Assembly: GCA_963736575.1 (NCBI GenBank)
Contig: CAVTPD010000003.1
Span: 1,426,001-1,490,000, forward strand
Length of the DNA: 64,000 nucleotides
Direction: 5' to 3'
DNA from: CAVTPD01 sp963736575
GTDB taxonomy: Bacteria > Bacteroidota > Bacteroidia > Cytophagales > JAAEPT01
The notes under the pieces were generated by a model that searched no databases, had not been told where the DNA came from, and worked only from the letters and a program-made list of their open reading frames with translations. Position numbers and translations under genes: made by a program. Within the stretch, counting starts at the first letter, position 1, and each line of letters opens with the position of its first letter. This document shows, in pieces, positions 1 to 10,300 of this stretch.

Positions 1-58
1 ATCCCAGTCCCATACAGGACGCAATTGCGATCCTCTTAAGTGTTTGTAGAAACATCAT
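1..58 (-). CDS. N-terminus of a protein of unknown function (partial)
   Basis: Reading the minus strand from 58, two adjacent ATG codons open a frame that stays open to the window edge. The 19 residues visible begin MMFLQTLKRIAIASC, with a basic residue pair followed by a short hydrophobic stretch, which could be the start of a signal peptide or lipoprotein signal. Nothing more can be said about function because the rest lies outside the window. The gene would be divergent from the protease gene at 323. Short length makes this uncertain. Confidence 0.35.
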   Translation of the reverse strand, partial: MMFLQTLKRIAIASCMGLG

Positions 59-322
59 TTTCAGTTTAAAAATTAAACAATCAACAAAAACATGCTAAAA
101 AGTCTGGCCAAACTGAAGCATAGTCGCATCAAAAGTAAGAGGCAAGGGATTACCATACAAGGTATTTTTTATTTATTTTTATATCCAGTATAAGAGTGGT
201 CAAACGTCCTTTATTTGTTTTAAAATGGCTTAAAACTTACATGTGCTTTGTTTGGTAAAAGAGCGTTAAACGTATTGTTATTAGTTTTTAAACCCTTATT
301 TCGATTAAACCTTACAACAAAA

Positions 323-2104
323 ATGAAGGAAATTACCTTTTTAACATTGTTTTTAATGAACGCCTATTGTGCTTTATCCCAATCTAGAGTTATTGGAGGT
401 GAAAATATTTTAATTTCAGATAAACCTTACCAGGTTTCCATTCAAAATGCAGATGGTCATTTCTGTGGTGGGGCTCTAATAGATAGCAATTGGGTGCTTA
501 CGGGCGCACATTGCGTATACGAAAAGTTACATGGAGATTTGTTGATTTATACCGGAATTTCATCCCTTTCTAATAAAGTTTTGGGCCAACAAAAAAAGGT
601 TAGCCAAATACTATTACATAGTAACTTCAATCTTAATTCCTTAGAAAACGATTTGGCTTTATTAAAATTAGAGTCCCCGGTTAATTTTTCTTCAACCACA
701 AAACCTATTAATTTGGCTACCCCCGAAGACGAACAAAACCAAGTTTTAATAGCGGGTGTAGCAGCAGAAGTATCGGGTTGGGGAGATACAGAATTAGGAA
801 CAGGTACTAGTTATCCGGATCAACTGCAAGCGGTTTCTGTTTCTATCATTTCTAATGAAAAAGCCAATGAAAAGGCTATTTACGATGGAAGAGTAAAAAA
901 CACAAACATAGTTGCCGGCGATTTAAATGGTGGTAAAGATGCTTGCCAAGGGGATAGCGGTGGTCCGTTAACCGTAGAAAAAGAGGGTACGGATATTCTG
1001 GCCGGTATTGTGAGTTGGGGAGAAGGTTGTGCCAATGCAAATAAACCGGGTGTTTATACTAAAGTATCGGTGTATTTTAATTGGATACAGCAGCATATAC
1101 ATCCCGCTATAGCCGATTTTGAAGTTCTTCCTTTTTATCTGGTAGGAACTCCCGTGCAGGTAATAAATAATTCTGTTAATGCCAGTGAGTATCATTGGCA
1201 AGTAAAAACAGGAGATGGTGATTACACTTCTACTGAAAAAGATGGCGTATTTACTTTTGCTGATCCTGGCGAGTATGATCTTAAGCTAATTGCTAAAAAT
1301 GATTTTACTTCAGATACTATAATGAAAACAATTTCTATTTTTCGCTACAAGCATTGTGGTAGGTTAGAAAAAGAGTCTTATCCTTTAAGTGGAACCTATG
1401 CAGATGCTTCTTCGGACTATGTACTGGGCGTTTTTCAGGATTTTAAATTAGAAGATTCGGTTAACTTTTATTTAGAAGAAATGTCGTTTGGTTTAGATGT
1501 TTCCGGTATGAAAGAAAATTCTGAAAGCAGAGTTTATATAGATATTTATGATGGTAATCAGAATCTTTTAAATAATCTACAAGATGAATTTAAACCAGCT
1601 CCGGTTAACGGAATCCAAGACTATATTTTAGACAGCGCTTTGTTTTTGAAAAAAAACTTTACAATTGAATTCTGGATGGATGAGTTTTATGACAATTATG
1701 AAGGGATAGAGTTTGAAGTAGTACAATCTCCCATTTCTTCAGCTGGTTTTATAGATCCTTTTTCGGGGCAATCTTACTTTTATGAAAACGGGGATTATTA
1801 CAATTTAAACATTACGCTTAAAGGTTGCTATTTGTCTGATTTAGATGTCATGCTTTCAGAAGAAAAAGGTTTGCCCAAAAAAGAAGTTAGTCGTGTTGAC
1901 GTTTTTCCTAATCCAACAAATGGAGTACTTTCTGTAAATCAAGACGCATCAAATCAAGCCGAACTATTTTCTTCCGAAGGTAAAACCATTAAAAATTTTC
2001 AACTTGAAAAAGGTCTTTCAACTATTGATCTAAGTGCTTTTAGGAACGGCGTTTATTATCTAAAAATAGAAGGTAAAACCGAAAAAATTGTTTTGTTAAA
2101 GTAA
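323..2104 (+). CDS. Secreted trypsin-like (S1) serine protease with T9SS sorting domain
   Basis: Chymotrypsin-fold endopeptidase expected outside the cell or on its surface. I start at the ATG at 323 because it opens directly onto a signal peptide (about 21 residues, ending CALSQS). The frame extends upstream only through a TTG at 248. The mature chain begins RVIGG, the usual activation site of trypsin. The catalytic triad is visible: His in LTGAHC, Asp in NDLALLKL, Ser in DACQGDSGGPL. After the protease (about residues 22-260) come a PKD-like beta domain, a region of unknown fold, and a C-terminal type A sorting domain (VFPNPTNGV ... IVLLK), the known signal for export by the type IX system. 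Length is 593 aa, more than twice a bare trypsin because of the tail. It is monocistronic and ends at a bidirectional terminator. Substrate unknown. Confidence 0.93.
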   Translation: MKEITFLTLFLMNAYCALSQSRVIGGENILISDKPYQVSIQNADGHFCGGALIDSNWVLTGAHCVYEKLHGDLLIYTGISSLSNKVLGQQKKVSQILLHSNFNLNSLENDLALLKLESPVNFSSTTKPINLATPEDEQNQVLIAGVAAEVSGWGDTELGTGTSYPDQLQAVSVSIISNEKANEKAIYDGRVKNTNIVAGDLNGGKDACQGDSGGPLTVEKEGTDILAGIVSWGEGCANANKPGVYTKVSVYFNWIQQHIHPAIADFEVLPFYLVGTPVQVINNSVNASEYHWQVKTGDGDYTSTEKDGVFTFADPGEYDLKLIAKNDFTSDTIMKTISIFRYKHCGRLEKESYPLSGTYADASSDYVLGVFQDFKLEDSVNFYLEEMSFGLDVSGMKENSESRVYIDIYDGNQNLLNNLQDEFKPAPVNGIQDYILDSALFLKKNFTIEFWMDEFYDNYEGIEFEVVQSPISSAGFIDPFSGQSYFYENGDYYNLNITLKGCYLSDLDVMLSEEKGLPKKEVSRVDVFPNPTNGVLSVNQDASNQAELFSSEGKTIKNFQLEKGLSTIDLSAFRNGVYYLKIEGKTEKIVLLK

Positions 2105-2124
2105 TTGATTTTAAGCATAAAAAA

Positions 2125-2149
2125 CCTTCCAGAATGATTTTCTGGAAGG
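2125..2149. terminator. Bidirectional intrinsic terminator
   Basis: Perfect 10-bp stem (CCTTCCAGAA / TTCTGGAAGG) with a 5-nt loop, sitting between convergent genes. A run of A on its left gives a U tract for the minus-strand OmpA transcript. The plus-strand side has a weaker T-rich flank. Confidence 0.75.
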
Positions 2150-2174
2150 CTCCTTAATCAATGTTATAATTTAT

Positions 2175-3041
2175 CTATTTCCCAGCTCCAGAAGCTGCTT
2201 TAGCTTCTTTCATGCCTTCTTCCACCATTTCGTAAAACTCATCTAGTTTAGGTAATAAGACAATTCTAGTTCTTCGGTTTATAGCTTTGTTTTCAGCCGT
2301 GTCGTTTTCCGCAAGAGGTACATAAAAACTTCTACCGGCTGCAATCAAACGTTCAGGTGCAATTTTAAGATCGTCTTGTAAAACCCTAACAATAGCCGTA
2401 GCGCGTTTTACACTTAAATCCCAGTTGTCAATAAGTAGAGCGTCTTTTTTAACCGGTACATTATCGGTATGGCCTTCCACCATTACTTCAAAATTTGGTT
2501 TCGTTTCTAATACCGTAGCCACTTTACCCAGTACCTTTTTCGCGTTTTCGTTTACGGTATAACTACCACTTTGGAACAATAACTTATCTGAAATTGAAAT
2601 GAAAACCACGCCTTTTTCAACGTTCACTTCAATGTCTTCGTCGTTAACGCTGGCCAAATTCTTTTTAAGACTAGTTACTACAGCCACCATAACCGAATCT
2701 TTTCGGGTTAAGGCATCTTGTAGTTTGTAAATCTTACTGTCTTTCTCTTTTAGGCTCTCTAAAGACTTTTCTAAATTATCAGCCCCTTTACTGGTTAACG
2801 TAGTTAAGTTTCCAACGTTGCTAATCAATTCTTGGTTGTTGGTTTTTAGATATTCATTTTGGTCGTTTAGTGACTTGGCTTCAGCTTTACAAGCAGCTAG
2901 CTCTTCACCACATTTAGCACGGGCGGCTCTGGCTTTTTCTAATTCGGTATCTTTTAACATAACCATCGAATCGTATTTTTTCTTAGAAATACAAGAAGAA
3001 ATACTTAAAACAAGCGCAAAAATCAACAGTAGTTTGTTCAT
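2175..3041 (-). CDS. OmpA-family peptidoglycan-associated lipoprotein
   Basis: Outer-membrane-anchored protein expected to bind peptidoglycan through a C-terminal OmpA domain. The N-terminus has a lipoprotein signal ending SISSC (acylated Cys about residue 17). Residues about 20-125 are charged and look like coiled coil. The OmpA domain covers about 150-265, with EGHTDN, the segment WDLSVKRATAIVRVL and the NRRTRI motif, which form the diaminopimelate-binding surface in the family. Length is 288 aa. The architecture resembles flagellar MotB-type domains, but there is no transmembrane helix and no MotA neighbour, so a structural envelope role is more likely. Single gene, convergent with the protease gene. 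Confidence 0.88.
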   Translation of the reverse strand: MNKLLLIFALVLSISSCISKKKYDSMVMLKDTELEKARAARAKCGEELAACKAEAKSLNDQNEYLKTNNQELISNVGNLTTLTSKGADNLEKSLESLKEKDSKIYKLQDALTRKDSVMVAVVTSLKKNLASVNDEDIEVNVEKGVVFISISDKLLFQSGSYTVNENAKKVLGKVATVLETKPNFEVMVEGHTDNVPVKKDALLIDNWDLSVKRATAIVRVLQDDLKIAPERLIAAGRSFYVPLAENDTAENKAINRRTRIVLLPKLDEFYEMVEEGMKEAKAASGAGK

Positions 3042-3170
3042 AGTAATTATAGGATTATAGTGTATAGTTAATCAATAAGTAAATCACTTAGTGCGAAATT
3101 GTAATAATTATTTTCGCCTAAAAAAGACCTTTGTTCTAATTGGTAACTGCTTTTACTTCAATTTAGTTTC

Positions 3171-4805
3171 TTACCAAAAACGAGAAGCTGAGACCGATCT
3201 ATTTCTACTTGGATCTAACTTTTTGCTTTTTGGGTATTTAATAATGAACGAGAATTTCATACGTTTTTGTTCCCCTGAAGTTACTTTGTAGTTCCAAGTT
3301 AATTTACCTGTTCCTTCTTCCAAAACAGCGCCATCGTATAGGGCATCTTCCACAGTTATTTCACTGTTTTGAGATATTGGGAGTTGATCTCTTATTTCAA
3401 TATTGATGGCTTCTTTTCGGGTGTTTTTTACACTGATTTCATAGGCCATACTTTCTCTTTTATTGGTGCCTATGAACTTCTTGCCTTCAAAATCTTTCAG
3501 TTTAGCACGTTCTACAATAATTTTAGAATCTCTTCCCAATGAAATTTTTAGGGTGTCGTCTGTAGTAGGGTTTAAATACGTTTGTCCCACATATTTGTTT
3601 TGGTAGAAAATATTAGCATCCGATGGCAAAAGATTGGCATCTTCCCAACCGTGAACATAGGCCAATAAAAAAGCATCGGGGTCTAGTTTAGGGATGGCGT
3701 AATATTTATAATTGGCCGGTAAGGAATAATTTTTAATTTCTAAGAAATGTGTTTTGCCATCGGCCGGAATGTTTTGTTTTCCACTTAATTCAAAGTTTAC
3801 GGCTACTTCACTTATGTCTACAGTGGTGGGTTCGTAGTTTTCTTCATAATAATCGTCCAGTGGTGCTTCGTCTTCTGTTTCAGACAAAACCATTTCAGAC
3901 TTAGCATAAGAGCGCTCGTACTTTTTGGCGTAGCTGTCTTTGTACTGTCTGGTGTCTTCAAAATTCAATCGCCATACATCTAGAACAGGGATGTCTAAGG
4001 TTTTAAACGGATTATTGGTCGATAAAGTCAGGGCTACTTTCTCCCAATCTTTACCCGTATTGTTTTTTATTTTAGAATTGTATTCAATGGTAATGGGTTT
4101 GTCAATCGATTCTGCTCGGATGTTGTACGTTGGGTACCAAGCCGCATCTTGTACCAAATACGTTAATTCAATAGTGCTGCTTTGGGTGGTTTTAGAAGCT
4201 ACCTGAATAGTGATCTCGGTGTCTCGTTTGTTGTATTTTCTATACAATTGCTGAAGATTTTCAGCCAGTTGTTTTAATTCTTTTTCTTGTGCTCTTACTA
4301 AAAACTCTTTTTCTAGTTTCTGTTCGGTGATTTGGTTGTAACGCTTTCGGTAAAAATCGGCTGATGTTTCCAAAGCCGTTGCGTTTACGGTTTCACCTAC
4401 ACCAATACGGGCTTCGTTGGCTTTCAACAATTGCTCTTCTTTACCAAAATTGGCAATAGCAGCTTTGGTAATGGCTACTTTCTTTTCTTGCTGAAGAACA
4501 GAGTCTTGGGTTAAATCAATCTTCTTCTTCATTTCGGTATTAAAAATAAGTGCACTGCTTATAGAAATGATTTTAACATCGGTTCCGCTGAAATTAGCGT
4601 TGATGGTCTCTTTGTTTAATGTGCCAGAAAGGTGGTTCAGTTTTATTTCCTGAATACCGGGTTTAAGGTTAACGGTGGCTGTTCTAGAAACTTCGGCGCC
4701 GTTTAAGAAAATAGTTACCGTTTTAATGGAGCTTTTGATGTCTTCAGCAAATGCAGCACTGTATAGACCAACAAAACAGAGTAAGGTAAAAAGAGATTTT
4801 TTCAT
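3171..4805 (-). CDS. DUF4139 (mucoidy inhibitor MuiA-like) exported protein
   Basis: Exported protein of the DUF4139/MuiA family, whose biochemical role is not established; the family name comes from suppression of mucoidy. A signal peptide of about 20 residues ends AAFAE. The N-terminal beta domain (about 25-100) includes TVTIFLNGAEVSR, followed by a long coiled-coil stretch (about 105-200) and the beta-rich DUF4139 domain (about 210-530), recognisable by YLVQDAAWYPTYNIRA and the repeated NNTGKDW-type phrases. An acidic, Tyr-rich insert (about 310-335) lies inside the domain. Length of 544 aa is normal. The last 15 residues, after the usual KYPK ending, look unrelated to the family. It lies downstream of asd and the methyltransferase on the same strand with a 58-bp gap. 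Confidence 0.85.
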   Translation of the reverse strand: MKKSLFTLLCFVGLYSAAFAEDIKSSIKTVTIFLNGAEVSRTATVNLKPGIQEIKLNHLSGTLNKETINANFSGTDVKIISISSALIFNTEMKKKIDLTQDSVLQQEKKVAITKAAIANFGKEEQLLKANEARIGVGETVNATALETSADFYRKRYNQITEQKLEKEFLVRAQEKELKQLAENLQQLYRKYNKRDTEITIQVASKTTQSSTIELTYLVQDAAWYPTYNIRAESIDKPITIEYNSKIKNNTGKDWEKVALTLSTNNPFKTLDIPVLDVWRLNFEDTRQYKDSYAKKYERSYAKSEMVLSETEDEAPLDDYYEENYEPTTVDISEVAVNFELSGKQNIPADGKTHFLEIKNYSLPANYKYYAIPKLDPDAFLLAYVHGWEDANLLPSDANIFYQNKYVGQTYLNPTTDDTLKISLGRDSKIIVERAKLKDFEGKKFIGTNKRESMAYEISVKNTRKEAINIEIRDQLPISQNSEITVEDALYDGAVLEEGTGKLTWNYKVTSGEQKRMKFSFIIKYPKSKKLDPSRNRSVSASRFW

Positions 4806-4863
4806 AGGGTGTTCAAAATAAGTAAAAGATTTTTGTTGTAACGAAAGTCAATAAAAGCTATTG

Positions 4864-6045
4864 CTACAGTTTTTTACATAGCAGTAAAATAGGCTTTTCT
4901 TGTGAATTTCTTACCGCAAAAAGGGTATGAGTGGAACTTTCTTTTAATTGCAGTTTCTTTTTCACCAATTCGGGTTTGTCGGGGAAGTTACGGCAGCTGA
5001 TAGATGCAGCGCTTTCTGGAAAGGCTTTTTTGACTTCTTTTTTAGCGTAAGGCAATTCTTTTTCAAACTGAAAAATTCTACCGGGAAAATGGGGTTTTAA
5101 TACTTCGGAAGTAAAAATATGGGTGTTTGGGGCAATCTTTTTTAAGCCGAATTCTTGGGCTAATTCTTTAAATGCCCCCGATTTCATTACACTGCTGTTG
5201 GGTTCGTACAAATAGGTTTCGGCTTCCGAAAATGTGAAATTGAATGCCGAGTTTTTGTTCCGTATAAAAGAAAAAACAGCTTGGTGGGTTTCTAAATTGG
5301 CGCAGTAAATTTTAGTCTCATGAGTTTCTTTTTCAATTTTAAGTAGAATCTCTTTGCAATCGTTTTTTACCGAAATAATATGGATTTCACTAATGCTTTT
5401 TATTTTATTCAGAACATCATTAATGTCTAGCATGGGCGCTAGTTTCACTAGTAGGGTTTTGCTTTTTTGCTGAAGTAGCGGAAGGATTTCCAACAGATTA
5501 GGTTCACAATCTTCAATCTTAAAAACTTTCTGTGCTTTAGAATCTCTACGGGCCGGATCTAAAAAAATAACTTCGGGTTGTTGGCTAGTGTTTTCTATAA
5601 ATTCTATAGAATCACATTCTTCCGACTGAATATTGGTAAAGCCAAGTACGTTAAAATTATGCGCCGCCGATTGCTGTATTTCAGCATAACGTTCTAAATG
5701 AATGACGTTGGTAAATCGTTTGCTAAAAGCCATGCAATCTACGCCCAAACCACCGGTTAAGTCCATTAATAATGCACCCGAAACCAAGTCTGCTTTATAG
5801 ACCGCCGTTACTTCTGAACTGGCTTGTTCGGTAGAAACACCGGAAGGAAAAACCGTTAAATCGGACTGTGTTAGCGTAGGAAAACGCTGGATGTTTTTCT
5901 GCCGAAATTTAATCTGATTCAATAAAAAAGCCATAGGAGCAGGCAGCTCACTATGGCTTTGTAAGGCTAATTGTTGTATGTTATCTTGTAAATGATCCTG
6001 TATGAATTTTCTAACCTGTGGGTCGGAAATTGGATCACTGTACAT
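4864..6045 (-). CDS. Class I SAM-dependent methyltransferase with THUMP-like domain
   Basis: Predicted S-adenosylmethionine-dependent methyltransferase of a family conserved in Bacteroidota, in which a methyltransferase core is followed by a THUMP-like domain. The association with RNA is inferred from that domain; the substrate is unknown. SAM-binding motif I is DLTGGLGVD (about residues 93-101), and a catalytic-loop-like FLDPARR lies at about 160. The C-terminal third (about 260-393) carries the THUMP-like region. Length of 393 aa is typical. The start at 6045 lies 2 bp past the asd stop, so the two genes very probably share a transcript, although no functional link is known. Confidence 0.85.
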   Translation of the reverse strand: MYSDPISDPQVRKFIQDHLQDNIQQLALQSHSELPAPMAFLLNQIKFRQKNIQRFPTLTQSDLTVFPSGVSTEQASSEVTAVYKADLVSGALLMDLTGGLGVDCMAFSKRFTNVIHLERYAEIQQSAAHNFNVLGFTNIQSEECDSIEFIENTSQQPEVIFLDPARRDSKAQKVFKIEDCEPNLLEILPLLQQKSKTLLVKLAPMLDINDVLNKIKSISEIHIISVKNDCKEILLKIEKETHETKIYCANLETHQAVFSFIRNKNSAFNFTFSEAETYLYEPNSSVMKSGAFKELAQEFGLKKIAPNTHIFTSEVLKPHFPGRIFQFEKELPYAKKEVKKAFPESAASISCRNFPDKPELVKKKLQLKESSTHTLFAVRNSQEKPILLLCKKL

Positions 6046-6047
6046 GA

Positions 6048-7043
6048 TTACCCAACTAATTTATTTTCTAATAATTTTTTAGCAATCTGAACAGCGTTTG
6101 TAGCAGCACCTTTTCTTAAGTTATCTGCAACCACCCACATGTTAAGCGCTTTTTCTCTAGACTCGTCTCTTCTTAAACGGCCTACAAAAACTTCGTTCTT
6201 TTTGTGTGCGTTTAATGGCATTGGGTAAACATTGTTGGCAGGATCATCCTGAACAATAATACCTTCGGTAGCTTCTAGTAATTTTCTTACTTCGGCTAAA
6301 TCGAAATCGTTTTCAAATTCTACGTTAATAGATTCTGAGTGACCACCCATAACCGGTAAACGAATGGCTGTAGCTGTTACTTTGATAGAATCGTCCGAGA
6401 AGATTTTTTTCGTCTCTTTGATCATTTTCATTTCCTCTTTAGTGTATCCGTTTTCTTGGAAAACATCAATGTGAGGAATCACGTTTAAATCAATAGTATG
6501 CGGGTAAGCCATAGCAGGTTCTGCTTCACCGGCTCTTTCTTGCATTAATTGATCTACCGCCGCTTTACCACTACCCGTCACCGACTGGTAAGTAGAAACC
6601 ACAACACGCTTAACTTTATATTTTTTGTGTAACGGTGCTAACGCCAATACCATTTGTATGGTAGAGCAATTAGGGTTTGCTATAATTTTATCATCTGCAG
6701 TAATCTCGTCTCCGTTGATTTCTGGAACTACTAATTTTTTAGTAGGGTCCATTCTCCAAGCAGAAGAGTTATCGATTACAAAAGTACCAGCTTCAGCAAA
6801 TTTTGGTGCCCACTCTAAAGAAGTAGACCCACCCGCTGAAAAGATAGCGATGTCTGGTTTTATGTCAACAGCAGTTTGTAAGCCTATAACAGAATATTCT
6901 TTACCCTTAAAAGTCATTTTTTTACCTACTGATCGCTCAGAGGCAACAAGGTATAAATCTGTGATAGGAAGATTGAATTCTTCGAGAACGGCTAACATTT
7001 CGCCACCTACTAGCCCGGTGGCTCCAACTACGGCGATTTTCAT
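6048..7043 (-). CDS. asd: Aspartate-semialdehyde dehydrogenase
   Basis: NADPH-dependent reduction of aspartyl phosphate to aspartate semialdehyde, the branch-point precursor of threonine, methionine, lysine and diaminopimelate; cytoplasmic. The ATG at 7043 is chosen because MKIAVVGATGLVGGE is the classic nucleotide-binding N-terminus; the longer frame to 7157 is not family sequence. The catalytic Cys is in NPNC (about Cys126), with the active-site segment RLPVMGGHSE further on. Length of 331 aa fits the family. It is first in an operon with the methyltransferase at 4864. It functionally complements thrABC at 16730-21475, located 10 kb away, because asd supplies the step between aspartokinase and homoserine dehydrogenase. 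Confidence 0.96.
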   Translation of the reverse strand: MKIAVVGATGLVGGEMLAVLEEFNLPITDLYLVASERSVGKKMTFKGKEYSVIGLQTAVDIKPDIAIFSAGGSTSLEWAPKFAEAGTFVIDNSSAWRMDPTKKLVVPEINGDEITADDKIIANPNCSTIQMVLALAPLHKKYKVKRVVVSTYQSVTGSGKAAVDQLMQERAGEAEPAMAYPHTIDLNVIPHIDVFQENGYTKEEMKMIKETKKIFSDDSIKVTATAIRLPVMGGHSESINVEFENDFDLAEVRKLLEATEGIIVQDDPANNVYPMPLNAHKKNEVFVGRLRRDESREKALNMWVVADNLRKGAATNAVQIAKKLLENKLVG

Positions 7044-7321
7044 ATTATTTTTAGTTTTATGAGGTTGCAAAGATAAGATTTTTAAGGCTAAATAAGAATT
7101 GAGAGGATTTAATTGGTAGACAGATAAGTTAAGTTTTACAATTCTTACTAAGCTCAATAGGGTTCTTTGCTATAAAGTTCAGTATATGTTTATTTATTGT
7201 TAATTAATTGTGGTAGAACGGAATATTGGGTTAAGTTTTTATAATCTACCATTAACCTTTAGTTTTTACCTGATGTCTAATTTCACAGCTTCAAACACGC
7301 TGCACGTATAAAGTTGAAATT

Positions 7322-10300
7322 ATGACACACACATTTCTAAGGCTTTTTAACCGAAAAGCTATCTCTTATTTTCAAAAAGTAATGCCATTGGCATTCACCT
7401 TCCTTTTAGGGATTACAAGTGCGCTTGCACAAATAGATCTACAAATTACAGAAATATTCTCTGGGCAATCGGGTACAAAATTAACAGCCGATTGGATTGA
7501 AATTAAAAACGAAGGCTCTACCGCTTGGACTTCTGGTGTAGATGCCGATTTATATTACGACGATGAATCTTCTGATTTTGCGGAAGCCAGTATTATTTCA
7601 GGAATAACAGATATACAACCGGGCGAATATGTGATTGTAATGATTTCTGATGATCCATTAGACATTGTAAATTTTAAAAGTATATGGGCACCGGTAGCCA
7701 ATATTAAAGAATTAAAAGTAGGTGTTACAGATGGGAAAGGCTTAGGTGGGGGCGGTGATGCTGCTACACTTTGGATGGGTGATCCTGAAACCACAACTTT
7801 TGTTGATTATGAATCCTACCCAGATACAGAACTAAACGACGGACAATCATTTGACCTAGAATTAGCTGCTTTTAGTTCTGATGGAAATGCAAGCCTAGCT
7901 ATTACAACTCTAGCAATGGGTGGTGATGCTAGTAATGTTCCTAATGTGGCTTCACCAGGAAATAAAGGTGCGGTGGTAATAGATATAAATGAACCACAAA
8001 TTAAAGTAGATATCACTTCTTCTGTACGTTTAAAGCTGAACGAAGAAAATGCTTCTTTTGTAGCGGCTTCTATGGGTGATCCAACAGACCCCGCTTCTAC
8101 AGACGGAATAACTTTTGTTTTATCGGATAACGATACACCTTTAGAAGATTTAACGGTTACGGCAACAAGCGATAACCAAGCGGTGGTTAAAGATGAGGAT
8201 ATTAAGTGGACTAAAAATGCGGGTATTCTTACCGTGAAAATCAATCCTACAGCGGTGGGTTATACTACCATTATACTAACAGTAAGCGATACAGATGCTA
8301 AATCCAACATATATGGAATTGCTTATGCTGTTTCTGCTGCTTCTAATAGTCCGTTGACTAGCCGTTACCATGCCGGTTCATCCGATGGTTCTACTGCAAT
8401 TGTTACGGGTGAAGATTATATGTGGGTTGCCGATGACGAAAATCAAGTACTTCGTTTATTCAACAGAAACAATTCTGGTTCGGCCCTAAAAGAAATAAAC
8501 ATGAATGCCGATTTAGGTATTGATGGGGAAATTGATTTAGAAGGCTCTTACCGAAATGGAAATACGATTTATTGGATGGGTTCTCATACAGAAACTGATC
8601 GTGCTTTTCTTTTTAGTGTAACGGAAAGCGGAAGCGGATTAACTTCAGAATTAACCTATGAAGGAAAATATGCCGGACTTAGAAACGATTTAATTGATTG
8701 GGACAACAACAACGTTCACGGAAAAGGTGCCGCCTATTACAACTTAGCCAATAGTTTAGAGATTGAAGCTTTATCTATAGATCCAAACAATTCGGGTGGT
8801 GCATTAATAGGTTTACGTGGTCCGGTAATAGAAGGGAAAGCGGTTTTAATCCCAGTCATAAATTTTGAAGCATTAACCACTACTTCTACTACGGCAACTT
8901 TTGGTACGCCTATAGAAATGGATTTAGGAAAACGTAGTTTCCGAAGTTTAGAATGTAACGAAAACGGATGTTTAATCATTGGTGGCCCGGTAGGGAACAT
9001 CAACGATTTTAAATTATACACTTGGAGTGGTGATCCCTTGGATGCTCCGGAATTAAGAGCCAACAATTTAATGGACTTAAATCCACAGGGTAGTTACGAA
9101 GGAATTGTTGGTTTGCCGTCTACTTCTTTTACTGGCGCCAATGGTGTTGGTGCAGAAATTCAGTTGTTGATTGATATGGGAACCTACAATTTTTACAACG
9201 ACGGTTCTGAGGCCAAAGATCTTCCTTCTTCCGAATGGAAAAAAACAAAGTCTGAAAGAATGACTTTAGGAGCCGTTGAAATTCCTCCGGTGGCGCTAGA
9301 AGGAGATATTGTTATTACTGAAATCATGAACAACCCTTCTGCAGTAGGTGATGATGTTGGTGAATGGTTTGAATTGTACAACGCTACTTCAGTAGATATA
9401 GATCTTAACGGTTGGTCTATTTCTGACAACGGAACCAATGCACATACTATTGATAACGGTGGCTCTTTGGTGATTGCTTCTAAGTCATACTTAGTGTTGG
9501 GTGTAAATGCAGATGTTTCTACTAATGGTGGGGTAACGGTAGCTTACGAATACGCAAGTGGTTTTGCCTTGGGTAATTCAGACGATGAATTAATATTAAA
9601 AGCTTCTGACGGAAATACAATTGACAGCGTAGCTTGGGATAATGGTTCAACTTTCCCTGATCCAAACGGAGCTTCAATGTCCCTTCAGAACCCGAAATTT
9701 GATAACAATTTAGGTGCGAACTGGTGTGAAGCTGCTACGGCTACTTATGGTGATGGTGATTTCGGAACTCCGGGATTAGCTAACGATTGTCCGGTGGCTC
9801 CATCGGCCGATTTACAAATCACAGAAATTTGGATGGGAAACGCTGTTGGCGATAACCTAACAGCCGATTGGATTGAAATAACCAATTTCGGTGATGTAGC
9901 TTGGATTTCAGGTTCTAGCAAAAATTTGTATTACGATGATGAATCACAAGCACCAGCTGAAGCAGATTTAATCAACGGAATTTCAGATATTCAACCAGGT
10001 GAAAGTGTAATTGTAATTATTAGCGAAGAAGCCGATGTTGCAATTTTTAAAAATATATGGTCACCAGGTTACGATTTAGAAGGTGTTGAAGTTGGTTTCG
10101 CTAATGGAGCTGGTTTAGGCCAAGGTGGTGATGGAGCAACTTTATTTTTAGGAGACCCTGCTGTAGAAACAATAGTAGATTTTGAAACTTTCCCTGCTGG
10201 CGCAACAGGTGGCGCGTCTTACGATGTAGTTTTAGCAGCGTTCAGTCAGATTGGTGTAGGAACGGAACAATTAGGTTCTAATGTTTCTATTGCTACAACG

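Noticed and set aside
2818..3060. Plus-strand frame antisense to the OmpA gene
   Set aside because: It is a shadow of the OmpA lipoprotein gene and has no independent support.
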